The position numbers and the translations under genes are program-made. Shown here piece by piece: positions 49,426 to 58,047 of a DNA stretch of 64,000 nt. The notes under the pieces are model-generated. The model made no database searches. It saw nothing but the letters and a program-made list of their open reading frames with translations, and was not told the DNA's origin. Source of the stretch: Virgibacillus indicus (GTDB lineage Bacteria; Bacillota; Bacilli; Bacillales; Amphibacillaceae); assembly GCF_002266285.1 (NCBI RefSeq), contig NZ_NPMS01000006.1:62001-126000 (forward strand). Direction: 5' to 3'. Every line of letters starts with the position of its first letter. Positions within the stretch are counted from its first letter, which is position 1.

Positions 49426-50430
49426 ATGAAAGCAGTTACGATTTCAGATGTTGCCAAACAAGCAGGGGTATCAAAAAGCACAGTATCCCAGTTTTTAAAT
49501 CAAAGATATGATTACATGGCAGAAAAGACAAAAAAACGAATAGAGCAAGCAATTGATGAATTGGGTTACAGCCCCAATATTGTTGCAAGAAGCTTAAAAC
49601 AAAAGTCTACGATGACCATCGGTGTTATCGTTGCAAATATTTTACACGTATTTTCTACACAGGTTATCCGCGCAATCGAGGATTATTGTAATGAATCTAA
49701 TTTCCATGTCATTGTTTGCAACGCAGATGATGAACCTGCAAAAGAGAAACGTTATATTGATATGCTGCGTGCCAAGCAGGTGGATGGGATAATAGTCTTT
49801 CCAACAGGTGGTAATGTGGATTTATATAAAGATCTGGTTAAACAAAATTATCCCATCGTATTTATGGACAGGATGGTTCCCGGAATATCAGTCAGCTCTG
49901 TTTTACTGGATAATGAGAAAGCATCAGATTTGGCGGTACGTACATTTGTTAAAAAGGGTTATACGAGGATTGGCATGATTTCTCCACCGATAGTGAAAAA
50001 TATTACACCAAGAACAGAGCGTGTCGATGGATTTAAAAAAGCTCTAAAAAAACAGCAGATGACATTTTATCCAGAGTATCTGGCAAGTGGAGAGATTGCG
50101 GATATTCAAGTAATGATGGAACAGCTTTTTAAACAGGCTAACCCGCCAACAGCTCTTTTGGCTCTTAATGATAGGGTATTGGTTGAAATTTTACAGTTTG
50201 TAAAAGCGCAACAGTTTAACATACCACATGATCTGGCACTCATAGGAATCGATGATGTCTCATTTGCCGGTATTTATAATCCTGAACTGACTACCATTGC
50301 GCAGCCGGCATTCGAAATGGGAAAGAAAGCAGCGGAATTACTGCTTTACCTCATAAGAAACAAAAATGTACAGGAAGAAGCAAGAGTATACCGATTTGAA
50401 CCAAAGTTAATTGAACGAACTTCTGTGTAG
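49426..50430 (+). CDS. kdgR: LacI-family regulator, KdgR-like
   Basis: A 334-residue repressor: LacI HTH (VTISDVAKQAGVSKSTVSQF), hinge (SPNIVARSLKQKSTMTIG) and sugar-binding domain. It resembles Bacillus KdgR, which controls KDG kinase/aldolase genes and responds to keto-deoxygluconate-type metabolites. It heads an operon of nine genes that contains kdgA and kdgK. AGGAGAATGA precedes the ATG. Two overlapping operators and a cre-like site lie upstream, so the gene is autoregulated. The inducer here is unknown. Confidence 0.85.
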   Translation: MKAVTISDVAKQAGVSKSTVSQFLNQRYDYMAEKTKKRIEQAIDELGYSPNIVARSLKQKSTMTIGVIVANILHVFSTQVIRAIEDYCNESNFHVIVCNADDEPAKEKRYIDMLRAKQVDGIIVFPTGGNVDLYKDLVKQNYPIVFMDRMVPGISVSSVLLDNEKASDLAVRTFVKKGYTRIGMISPPIVKNITPRTERVDGFKKALKKQQMTFYPEYLASGEIADIQVMMEQLFKQANPPTALLALNDRVLVEILQFVKAQQFNIPHDLALIGIDDVSFAGIYNPELTTIAQPAFEMGKKAAELLLYLIRNKNVQEEARVYRFEPKLIERTSV

Positions 50431-50471
50431 GAAGAAAGAATATGAAATTATCAATTGGAGGACGACATTCT

Positions 50472-51026
50472 ATGGAAAAAATAATTAACACAATTGCCAA
50501 TGAAATTAAAGAAGTACTGCAGCAAACTAGTGAAAATGAAACTATTCAGCTAGCAGAAGAGATTCAGGCAGCCAATCGGATTTTTGTTGCAGGAACAGGA
50601 CGCTCTGGACTAGTTGGCAAAGTCTTTGCAATGAGGCTAATGCATAGCGGCTATTCCACTTATGTAGTCGGGGAGACAATCACACCGAGTATCGAACCAA
50701 ACGATTTATTAATTATTATTTCCGGTTCGGGTTCAACAGGTTCTTTAACACAATATGCAAAAAAGGCGAAGGAAGCTGATGCAAAAGCAGCACTAATCAC
50801 AACAAACCCTGATTCTGTTATAGGAAAAGGCAGTGATTGTATAGTAAGAATCCCAGCTGCAACAAAGAAACGGCTTGCATCAGAACCCAATACTATTCAG
50901 CCGCTTGGCAGTCAATTCGATCAATCGGCACATCTTCTTTTAGATGCGGTAGTCGTTTATTTACTGCAGCAAATGCCAGAAGTACAACATTCAAAGTTAA
51001 ATAAAAAGCATGCCAATTTAGAATAA
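50472..51026 (+). CDS. hxlB: 6-phospho-3-hexuloisomerase (HxlB-like SIS protein)
   Basis: A 184-residue SIS-domain isomerase. AGTGRSGLVGKVFAMRLMHS near residue 34, VGETITPSI near 60, ISGSGSTGSL near 77 and the C-terminal HANLE match Bacillus HxlB, which interconverts hexulose-6-phosphate (D-arabino-3-hexulose-6-P) and fructose-6-phosphate. ATG 50472, with TTGGAGG ten bases upstream, aligns with HxlB; ATG 50442 is the alternative. Unlike Bacillus hxlAB, it is separated from its usual partner hxlA by six genes within one operon and has no HxlR regulator, so it may act on another ketose phosphate. Confidence 0.85.
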   Translation: MEKIINTIANEIKEVLQQTSENETIQLAEEIQAANRIFVAGTGRSGLVGKVFAMRLMHSGYSTYVVGETITPSIEPNDLLIIISGSGSTGSLTQYAKKAKEADAKAALITTNPDSVIGKGSDCIVRIPAATKKRLASEPNTIQPLGSQFDQSAHLLLDAVVVYLLQQMPEVQHSKLNKKHANLE

Positions 51027-51041
51027 ATGGAGGGTTTTTAA

Positions 51042-51680
51042 GTGAAGATTATTGATTCAATTAAGGAAAATAAAATAGTTGCTGTTATTCGCAAGGCAGA
51101 TGAAAAGAATATTGTGCCGATATTGAAGAGCCTTACTGATGGTGGGGTAAAAGCTGTTGAAATTACTGCGGAAACCCCCCAAGTTGGACGAGTAATTGAA
51201 ACGGCAGTTAATCATATGAATGCCGAGATTATCATTGGCGCAGGTACAGTACTGGATCCGGAAACGGCAAGATCAGTGATTATGGCAGGGGCTAAATTCA
51301 TTGTATCTCCAACATTAAACACAGAGACATTAAAGCTGACAAATCGCTATGGAATTTTAAATATACCAGGGGTTTTAACACCGACTGAAATTTTAAAAGC
51401 ATATGAGCATGGAGCAGAGATGGTTAAGGTGTTTCCTGCAGATGCATTTGGACCTGATTACATTAAAAATATTCTGGGACCACTTCCACATGTACAGGCA
51501 ATGGTAACTGGCGGTATAACACTGGAAAATATGAATGAATACCTCTCAAAGGGTAGTGTGGCTGTAGGAATCGGCAGTAATCTAGTCAATGCAGCCAAAC
51601 TGAAAACAGACGAAGATTATCAACGGCTTACCGAAAGAGCGAAGCAATATGTTTCCAAGTTGAAGGAAATAAATTCCTAG
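51042..51680 (+). CDS. kdgA: 2-keto-3-deoxy-6-phosphogluconate aldolase
   Basis: A 212-residue class I aldolase. Signatures are VIRKADEKNIVPI, KAVEITAETP with catalytic Glu near 43, IGAGTVLDPE near 66, FIVSPTLN near 87 and the Schiff-base Lys in EMVKVFPADAFGP near 128. It cleaves KDPG to pyruvate and glyceraldehyde-3-phosphate. The GTG start follows TGGAGGG. It forms with kdgK (55.4 kb) a complete lower Entner-Doudoroff branch inside the operon. Confidence 0.92.
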   Translation: MKIIDSIKENKIVAVIRKADEKNIVPILKSLTDGGVKAVEITAETPQVGRVIETAVNHMNAEIIIGAGTVLDPETARSVIMAGAKFIVSPTLNTETLKLTNRYGILNIPGVLTPTEILKAYEHGAEMVKVFPADAFGPDYIKNILGPLPHVQAMVTGGITLENMNEYLSKGSVAVGIGSNLVNAAKLKTDEDYQRLTERAKQYVSKLKEINS

Positions 51681-51712
51681 AAAATTAAAGGGAAAGAAGG
51701 GAGTTAATCAAC

Positions 51713-52744
51713 ATGAAAAAAACTAAAACCGTTTACATTTTACTTGGATTGGTTATTGCAGTTCTGCTGTCTGCCTGTGGCAATGACGGGACAGAAGGAG
51801 AAGACGGGAAAATAAAAATTGTGGCAGCACATAATCAAACTTCACCAGACAGTCCATACCAGGCTGGATTGCTGAAATTTAAAGAAGTGGCAGAAGAAGA
51901 ATCAAATGGCTCCATTGAAGTAGAAGTGCATGCAGGAACAATAGGCACAGAGGAATCACAGCTTGTGGAGAAGCTTCAGCTTAAAGCAGCCGACGTTGTG
52001 GTAGTATCTCCTGGATTTATGACTCAGACAGGAATAAAAGAAGTAGATTTATTCTCAATTCCTTATATTTTTACAAGCTATGAACACTGGGAGTCAGCCG
52101 TAGATGGAGAAGTTGGCGAAAAAATGGCTGATATCATTAATGAAAAATCCGATAATTCCTTTAAGCTTTTGGGATATTGGACAGCAGGTGTCAGACATTA
52201 TTATGGAAAAAAACCACTGGAGTCAATCGATGATCTCAAGGGTATGTCTCTAAGAACACAGACGTCCGGAGTAATCGCTGATTTCTGGAAAACTGCCGGT
52301 GCAATTCCTTCATCTATTTCTTGGGGAGAGCTTTATCAAGGATTGCAGCAGGATGTTGTTGATTCATCCGAAAACGCTTACCCATTCTTTGTTCAGCAAA
52401 ACCATCATACAACGCCTAACGGTAAATATATAACAGAAACGGCACATGATTACACAACCAGATTTCTGTTAATTAATGGAGAAAAATTTGATTCCTACTC
52501 GAAAGAGCATCAGGAAATTATTTTAAAGGCTGCTGAAGAATCGGTGAAAGCTGAAAGAGAAGCAAATAATTCACAGGAAGTGGAATATAAGGAAAAGGCT
52601 ATAGAAGATGGAGCGGAAGTAAATCAAATCGACCGTGAACCATTTATCGAAATAGCTAAACCTATTCAGGATGAAGCTGCAAAAGAAATGGAAGCAGTGG
52701 ATTTATTGCAGGATATTAGAGATCTGGCAGAAGAACAAAAATAA
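51713..52744 (+). CDS. dctP: TRAP transporter substrate-binding lipoprotein, DctP family
   Basis: A 343-residue binding protein with a lipoprotein signal ending LLSACGN (Cys22). The DctP core segment SIDDLKGMSLRTQTS near 166 contains the conserved carboxylate-clamping Arg, and GLQQDVVDSSENAY near 215 is also typical. Neighbouring KDG and hexulose-phosphate genes suggest a sugar acid as ligand. It belongs to the same family as the protein at 13.4 kb but differs clearly in sequence, so the two TRAP systems are not recent duplicates. Confidence 0.9.
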   Translation: MKKTKTVYILLGLVIAVLLSACGNDGTEGEDGKIKIVAAHNQTSPDSPYQAGLLKFKEVAEEESNGSIEVEVHAGTIGTEESQLVEKLQLKAADVVVVSPGFMTQTGIKEVDLFSIPYIFTSYEHWESAVDGEVGEKMADIINEKSDNSFKLLGYWTAGVRHYYGKKPLESIDDLKGMSLRTQTSGVIADFWKTAGAIPSSISWGELYQGLQQDVVDSSENAYPFFVQQNHHTTPNGKYITETAHDYTTRFLLINGEKFDSYSKEHQEIILKAAEESVKAEREANNSQEVEYKEKAIEDGAEVNQIDREPFIEIAKPIQDEAAKEMEAVDLLQDIRDLAEEQK

Positions 52745-52835
52745 TATTCTGGATAGAACTGCTGAAGATGGTTTTATCCATGCTTGCCATCTTAATGGAA
52801 TTTTTCAGGCTTTACGAAAAGAGGAGGTTTTACCT

Positions 52836-53321
52836 GTGAAACGTTTTATTGGAATACTGGAAAAGATCCAGTTAACACTTGGTGTTTTGTTTTTAGTTGT
52901 TTTCTTTACAGTTATTATCATTCAAATTATAACAAGATATTTAGGTATCGCGGTAATCTGGACGGAGGAAGTGGCAAATTATTCGTTCATATGGGCAATC
53001 TTTATGGGAGCTGCGGTTATGGTGAACCGCAGGGAACACTTTAATTTTGATTTATTTCAAAGAAAATTACAAAATAAAAAGAAGGCATCATTGACAATTT
53101 TTAATGACAGTGTATTAATTTTATTCAATATTTTTATCTTCTTGTATGGAATGCAGGTTGTAACAGAATTTTGGAACTACACCTGGGCATCCATCCCAGA
53201 GATGAAAATGGGATATGTGTGGATTTCGATTCCTATAATGGCTGGAAGTATGATCATTTATTCACTTTCCCATTTGATGGAAAATATTAAACTATTGAAA
53301 GTAAGGGAGGTAAATGAATAA
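52836..53321 (+). CDS. dctQ: TRAP transporter small membrane subunit, DctQ family
   Basis: A 161-residue, four-helix DctQ protein from GTG 52836, preceded by AGAGGAGG at good spacing; an in-frame ATG at 52671 would overlap the dctP end by 74 bp and lacks support. The DctQ signature reads VIWTEEVANYSFIWAIFMGA (about 39-58). It overlaps the dctM start (TAATG). Confidence 0.87.
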   Translation: MKRFIGILEKIQLTLGVLFLVVFFTVIIIQIITRYLGIAVIWTEEVANYSFIWAIFMGAAVMVNRREHFNFDLFQRKLQNKKKASLTIFNDSVLILFNIFIFLYGMQVVTEFWNYTWASIPEMKMGYVWISIPIMAGSMIIYSLSHLMENIKLLKVREVNE

Positions 53322-54607
53322 TGGGATTATTACTGATTGGTCTTTTCATAGTTTTAATGTTAATTGGAGTACCCATAGCATTTGTTATTGGCATCGTAGC
53401 TTTAATTGGCATTTTCAGCATTCCCTATACACCTGAAGCAACTGTGCCGATGAGTTTTGTAAATGGACTTGACTCCTTTGTACTGCTGGCTGTACCATTA
53501 TTCATTCTAGCCGCCAATCTAATGAACTCAGGTAAAATATCAGTTAAGTTAATTGATCTTGCTATGGCAATTGTCGGACCCATCCGAGGTGGCCTGGCAC
53601 ATACCAACGTTCTTGTTTCTATGATGTTTGCCGGTGTATCTGGTGCATCACAGGCCGATACAGCGGGTGTTGGGAAAATATTAATTCCAAATATGGTGAA
53701 GCAGGGGTATGATAAGGAAACGGCTGTTGGGGTGACAGCAGCATCTTCCACGGTTGGTGTTGTAATTCCTCCAAGTATTCCAATGATTATTTTCGCTGGT
53801 TTAACAAATGCTTCGATTGGAGCGTTGTTCCTGGGTGGAATCGTACCAGGTATTTTAATTGGACTTGGTATGATGATTTTCATTTATATTCTGGCAGTGA
53901 AACGAAATTATCCAAGAACTGCCAGAACGGAATTCTCCAAATTTCTGAAGCTGCTGATGGAGACAATCCCAGCATTGCTTACTGTTGTTATTATTATTGG
54001 GGGGATAATTTCTGGTTTCTTCACAGCAACAGAGGCAGCTGCCGTAGCTTCGCTTTATACGTTATTGATCAGCATGTTTTATTATAAAACATTAAAATTG
54101 GAAGATTTGCCAAAAATATTGGTGGATACATTGGCATTAAGCTCGCTATCGCTATTTGCCCTTGCTGCTGCAAGTGCACTGGGTGAATTGATGAGTTACT
54201 ATCAGCTTGGAGCAATGGCACAGGAATTCTTTACCAATAATGTTGGGGCAGAATGGTTGTTTATACTAATCATCATTGCATTCTTCCTGTTCGTAGGTAC
54301 ATTTATGGATGCGATTCCTGCAATGATTCTTTTTGTGCCGATTATCCTGCCAACTGCTCTTGAATTTGGTATTGAACCGGTACATCTAGGGTTAATTGTT
54401 GTTATTACATTGGCAATTGGACTTGTAACACCGCCATATGGATTATGTCTATTGCTTGCGGCTAAAATAGGGAATCTATCCATTGAAAGATCATTTGTTA
54501 CGGTCATTCCATATATAGCGATTATTTTGATCGTATTATTGTTCATTGCGTTCTTCCCAGATATCGCCTTTTATCTGCCGAAAATGATTAATCCATCATT
54601 GTTTTAA
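53321..54607 (+). CDS. dctM: TRAP transporter large permease subunit, DctM family
   Basis: A 428-residue membrane protein with about 12 segments. FAGVSGASQADTAGVGK near 104, TAASSTVGVVIPPSIP near 139 and GLVTPPYGLCLLLA near 370 are DctM hallmarks. It works with DctP and DctQ as a sodium-driven importer. The start overlaps the dctQ stop by one base. rpiA follows 27 bp later. Confidence 0.92.
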   Translation: MGLLLIGLFIVLMLIGVPIAFVIGIVALIGIFSIPYTPEATVPMSFVNGLDSFVLLAVPLFILAANLMNSGKISVKLIDLAMAIVGPIRGGLAHTNVLVSMMFAGVSGASQADTAGVGKILIPNMVKQGYDKETAVGVTAASSTVGVVIPPSIPMIIFAGLTNASIGALFLGGIVPGILIGLGMMIFIYILAVKRNYPRTARTEFSKFLKLLMETIPALLTVVIIIGGIISGFFTATEAAAVASLYTLLISMFYYKTLKLEDLPKILVDTLALSSLSLFALAAASALGELMSYYQLGAMAQEFFTNNVGAEWLFILIIIAFFLFVGTFMDAIPAMILFVPIILPTALEFGIEPVHLGLIVVITLAIGLVTPPYGLCLLLAAKIGNLSIERSFVTVIPYIAIILIVLLFIAFFPDIAFYLPKMINPSLF

Positions 54608-54634
54608 TTAGTATAGAAGGAGTTTGATTATTAT

Positions 54635-55312
54635 ATGGATCCAATGGAAAGAAGTAAAAAAGCAGTTGCTGAGCATGCAGCGAATTTTGTAAAGGAAGGG
54701 ATGGTTGTTGGCCTGGGTTCCGGGTCAACAGCCAACTGGATGATAAAAAGGTTAGGAGAACGTGTTCAAGAAGGATTGAACATTAAAGGAATTCCTTCTT
54801 CATTCAAGTCAGAGCGTCTCGCAGCCGAATGTGGGATTCCCTTAACTGACTTCTCATCTGTGGATAAAATTGACATAGCAATTGATGGTGCGGATGAAGT
54901 GGATAGTGACTTGCAGCTGCTAAAAGGTGGTGGCGGCTCGCTTGTAAGGGAGAAAATTGTAGATGGTGAGGCAGAACAGCTGATAATCATAGTTGATGAG
55001 ACTAAAATTGTTACACGTCTTGGCGAATTTCCTTTACCAATCGAGGTCACACCATTTGGCTGGGAATTAACTGCAGAAAATATATCAAACTTAGGTGGGA
55101 AACCTAAGTTGAGGCATCTGGATGGAGAGATCTTCGTAACAAATAATGACAATTATATTTTAGATTGTAAATTCCCCGGGATACAAAAGCCTGCAGAACT
55201 GCATGCATCATTAAAGCTGCTAACCGGGGTAGTTGAAACAGGTTTATTTATCAATATGGCCGATCAAATTATAATAGCCAAACAGGATGGAATTGAAATT
55301 TTAACAAAATAG
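54635..55312 (+). CDS. rpiA: Ribose-5-phosphate isomerase A
   Basis: A 225-residue RpiA. Phosphate-binding GLGSGSTANWMI near 26, IDIAIDGADEVD near 80 with catalytic Asp residues, LKGGGGSLVREKIV near 95 with the Lys and Glu of the active site. It interconverts ribose-5-phosphate and ribulose-5-phosphate. In this operon it would process ribulose-5-phosphate from the HxlA-like enzyme. A preceding AGAAGGAG supports the start. Confidence 0.93.
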   Translation: MDPMERSKKAVAEHAANFVKEGMVVGLGSGSTANWMIKRLGERVQEGLNIKGIPSSFKSERLAAECGIPLTDFSSVDKIDIAIDGADEVDSDLQLLKGGGGSLVREKIVDGEAEQLIIIVDETKIVTRLGEFPLPIEVTPFGWELTAENISNLGGKPKLRHLDGEIFVTNNDNYILDCKFPGIQKPAELHASLKLLTGVVETGLFINMADQIIIAKQDGIEILTK

Positions 55313-55360
55313 AGGTTTCTAACAAAATAGGCATAACTGTTCGAAGTTGGGGGTAAAAAA

Positions 55361-56311
55361 ATGTATGATGTAATTACGATAGGTGAAGCAATGGTCACCT
55401 TTAATCCGGGATCTACAGGTCCGATGAAATTTGTTAACACATTTGAAAAGAAAATAGGTGGTGCGGAGCTGAATCTGGCTATTGGATGTGCAAGACTCGG
55501 ACTGAAAGCAGGCTGGATTTCAAGGCTCGGAAATGATGAGTTCGGCAGGTATATTCAAACCTTTACTCGAGGGGAAGGAATTGATGTATCACAGGTTGAA
55601 CTAGTTGATGGATATCCAACATCCCTTAACTTCAAAGAAATCATGGAAGATGGCAGTGTCCGGACATTTTATTACCGTGATAAATCTCCGACACTTACAT
55701 TGACAGCAGATGATTTGAATGAGAAGTATTTTAAAGAAGCAAAAATATTGCATTTAACCGGAATTTATCCTGCTATTGCTCCTGGGAACATTGCCATTGT
55801 GGATCAGGCGATAGCGCTGGCAAAAAAACATGGTTTGAAAATTTCCTTTGATCCAAATATCAGACTGCGGATGTGGACAAAAGACGAAGCACGTGCAGCT
55901 TTATCCAGAATTTTGCCGGATGTTGATATTCTGCTGGCAGGGGATGAAGAAATGGATATTATTATTGGCGAAAGCGATCCGAAAGCTATCATTGAAAAAG
56001 TAAAAGATCTTGGAATTTCCTATATTGCTATAAAACAAGGAGAGAAGGGATCCGTAGGTTATCATAATGGCGAAATGATCGAAGCCGCTTCTGTAAAAGC
56101 CGCAAAGGTTGTAGACACGGTTGGTGCTGGTGATGGATTCAATGCAGGTGTATTGTATGGCATTACTAAAGGCTGGCCACTGGAAAAAACAATGAATTTT
56201 GCTAATACCATTGGTTCCATGGTTGTAGGAGTAAAAGGTGATAATGAAGGGCTGCCGTATTATGAGGATGTACAGGGCCGGCTTGGTGAAATTGAGCGTA
56301 TTGAGAGATAG
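55361..56311 (+). CDS. kdgK: 2-keto-3-deoxygluconate kinase (PfkB family)
   Basis: A 316-residue PfkB kinase. N-terminal ITIGEAMVTFNPGSTGPM, GGAELNLAIGCARLG near 33, FYYRDKSPTLTL near 103 (the YYR substrate contact of KDG kinases) and DTVGAGDGFNAG near 249 with the catalytic Asp. It forms KDPG for KdgA. The operon therefore funnels some substrate to KDG. Spacing to neighbours is 48 and 61 bp. Confidence 0.88.
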   Translation: MYDVITIGEAMVTFNPGSTGPMKFVNTFEKKIGGAELNLAIGCARLGLKAGWISRLGNDEFGRYIQTFTRGEGIDVSQVELVDGYPTSLNFKEIMEDGSVRTFYYRDKSPTLTLTADDLNEKYFKEAKILHLTGIYPAIAPGNIAIVDQAIALAKKHGLKISFDPNIRLRMWTKDEARAALSRILPDVDILLAGDEEMDIIIGESDPKAIIEKVKDLGISYIAIKQGEKGSVGYHNGEMIEAASVKAAKVVDTVGAGDGFNAGVLYGITKGWPLEKTMNFANTIGSMVVGVKGDNEGLPYYEDVQGRLGEIERIER

Positions 56312-56372
56312 CCTTAGCCCTAATTTAGATGTTCAGTTCGATTTGGTCTATTACTGGAGATGAGGTGGGATG

Positions 56373-56993
56373 ATGAAATTACAGCTTGCACTTGATCGTT
56401 TAACATGGAATGAATGCCTTCATTTAGTGCAGGAAACAGAAGAGTTTATTGATTTGATTGAAGTAGGCACTGGTGTGATTAAGGAATATGGCATGTCTAT
56501 TGTCAGGGAATTAAGAAAGCTGTATCCTGATAAAAAGATTGTTGCTGATATGAAAACATGTGATGCGGGGAAACATGAGGCATTACAGGCATTCGGAGCA
56601 GGTGCAGATATTACAACAGTTATGGCATTTTCTTCAGATCTGACAATTAAAGATACATTGCAGGTGGCAGGGCAGACTGGCAAACAAGTGATGATTGATT
56701 TACTGGAAGTATCTTCGAGAGAACGGATGGAGCAACTCCATGAGTTAGGCGTGGATCTTGTCAGCCTGCATGTTGGTAAAGACAAGCAGCAAAAGGGTGT
56801 ATTTAATACAGAGCTGTTTTCGCTTGTGAAAGGCTTCAACTTTCAGGTTACAGTTGCAGGTGGTATTAATTTGAATACATTGCCTGAAATAATTAAGGAA
56901 AAACCTGATACCGTAATTGTTGGAAGTGCAATTACCAAATCCGAAAACCCCCATGAAACAGCTGCTATGATGAAAGAGATTATGAATCTTTAG
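56373..56993 (+). CDS. hxlA: Hexulose-6-phosphate synthase-like decarboxylase/aldolase (OMPDC superfamily)
   Basis: A 206-residue TIM barrel of the OMP decarboxylase superfamily. MKLQLALDRL, VEVGTGVIKEYG (IEVGTGVI), the active-site signature VADMKTCDAGKHEA (D-x-K-x-x-D) near 58 and VAGGINLNTLPEII near 160 match hexulose-6-phosphate synthases, which join formaldehyde and ribulose-5-phosphate or run in reverse. The related 3-keto-L-gulonate-6-P decarboxylase (UlaD) also has DxKxxDAGK, so a 3-keto-hexonate-6-phosphate decarboxylase is an alternative. ATG 56373 follows GAGGTGGG; ATG 56370 adds one Met. Confidence 0.82.
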   Translation: MKLQLALDRLTWNECLHLVQETEEFIDLIEVGTGVIKEYGMSIVRELRKLYPDKKIVADMKTCDAGKHEALQAFGAGADITTVMAFSSDLTIKDTLQVAGQTGKQVMIDLLEVSSRERMEQLHELGVDLVSLHVGKDKQQKGVFNTELFSLVKGFNFQVTVAGGINLNTLPEIIKEKPDTVIVGSAITKSENPHETAAMMKEIMNL

Positions 56994-57014
56994 TGTAAAA
57001 AAGGAAGGTGCTTT

Positions 57015-57995
57015 ATGAATCTTGGCACAATAGGAACAAGCTGGATTACCAGTGACTTTATTGAAGCTGCAAAAGAGCAGGGCTCACTTAAACTGCAGGC
57101 AGTTTATTCGCGTTCGGAACAAAAAGCAAAAGAATTTGCAGAAAAACATGGTGCAGCAGGTTATTTCACAAATCTTCGAGAAATGGCAACAAGTGATTCC
57201 ATTGATTGTGTTTATATTGCTTCTCCAAATTCTCTTCATTTTGAACAGGTTATGCTATTTCTTAAGCATAATAAGCATGTCATTTGTGAAAAGCCTATGT
57301 TTTCAAATCGCAAGGAAATGAAAAAAGCATATCAAATTGCAGAGGAAAATGATGTTTTCCTATTTGAAGCAATGCGAAATATACACATGCCAAAATTCCA
57401 AGCATTAAAGGAAAATCTTCATCATGCTGGAAAACTGCGAAGTGCAGTACTGAATTATTCTAAATATTCCTCCCGCTATAATAATGTAATAAAAGGAGAG
57501 GAGCCCAATATTTTTTCCTTGAACTTTTCGGGTGGGGTACTGGTGGATTTAGGTGTCTACCCGCTTGCAGCCGCCATTGCATTATTCGGAAAACCGGAAC
57601 AAGCGGCATATTCCCCTGTGATTATTGATACTGGTGTTGACGGAAGTGGAACGCTTGTATTGCGTTACCCGAGTTTTACGTGCACGATTTTATGTTCAAA
57701 AATAACTACTTCCTATAATCCATCTGAAATACATGGCGAAACCGGAACCTTCATGATAGATAGCATGGGATCTTTTTCAAAAGTAGTACAGAAGAACATT
57801 CATTCCTTAGAGGAAATTGAGGTTGGGGAAAGCCAGGATAAGCTGGATATGTTTTATGAAATTCAGGAGTTTGTTCGGATCATCGAGAAAAATGATAAAG
57901 AGAAATACGATGTGCTGCGAAAAATAAGTGCGGAGGTACTGGAGATTACAGAAAAAGTGAGAAAAGAAAATGGGATTATATTTGCAGCTGATTAG
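57015..57995 (+). CDS. Gfo/Idh/MocA-family oxidoreductase (YulF-like)
   Basis: A 326-residue NAD(P)-dependent dehydrogenase. GTIGTSWITSDFIEAAKEQG is the Rossmann start; NKHVICEKPMFSN near 90 is the catalytic-Lys signature; FSGGVLVDLGVYPL near 175 is the conserved C-domain core. It resembles Bacillus YulF. It is the last gene of the LacI-KdgR operon, 21 bp after hxlA. In context it could oxidise or reduce a hexonate or keto-sugar acid before decarboxylation by the HxlA-like enzyme; this is inference. Confidence 0.85.
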   Translation: MNLGTIGTSWITSDFIEAAKEQGSLKLQAVYSRSEQKAKEFAEKHGAAGYFTNLREMATSDSIDCVYIASPNSLHFEQVMLFLKHNKHVICEKPMFSNRKEMKKAYQIAEENDVFLFEAMRNIHMPKFQALKENLHHAGKLRSAVLNYSKYSSRYNNVIKGEEPNIFSLNFSGGVLVDLGVYPLAAAIALFGKPEQAAYSPVIIDTGVDGSGTLVLRYPSFTCTILCSKITTSYNPSEIHGETGTFMIDSMGSFSKVVQKNIHSLEEIEVGESQDKLDMFYEIQEFVRIIEKNDKEKYDVLRKISAEVLEITEKVRKENGIIFAAD

Positions 57996-58004
57996 TAGCT
58001 GATA

Positions 58005-58036
58005 CCAGCATGGAAAGTTTCATGCTGGTTTTTAAA
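58005..58036 (+). terminator. Terminator of the KdgR operon
   Basis: ACCAGCATG-GAAAGTTT-CATGCTGGT followed by TTTTAAATG. Confidence 0.88.
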
Positions 58037-58047
58037 TGAAAAAGTTC

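Noticed and set aside
52671..52835. N-terminal extension of the second DctQ
   Set aside because: Overlaps dctP, is hydrophilic and non-DctQ-like; GTG 52836 has a strong ribosome binding site and gives the normal length.
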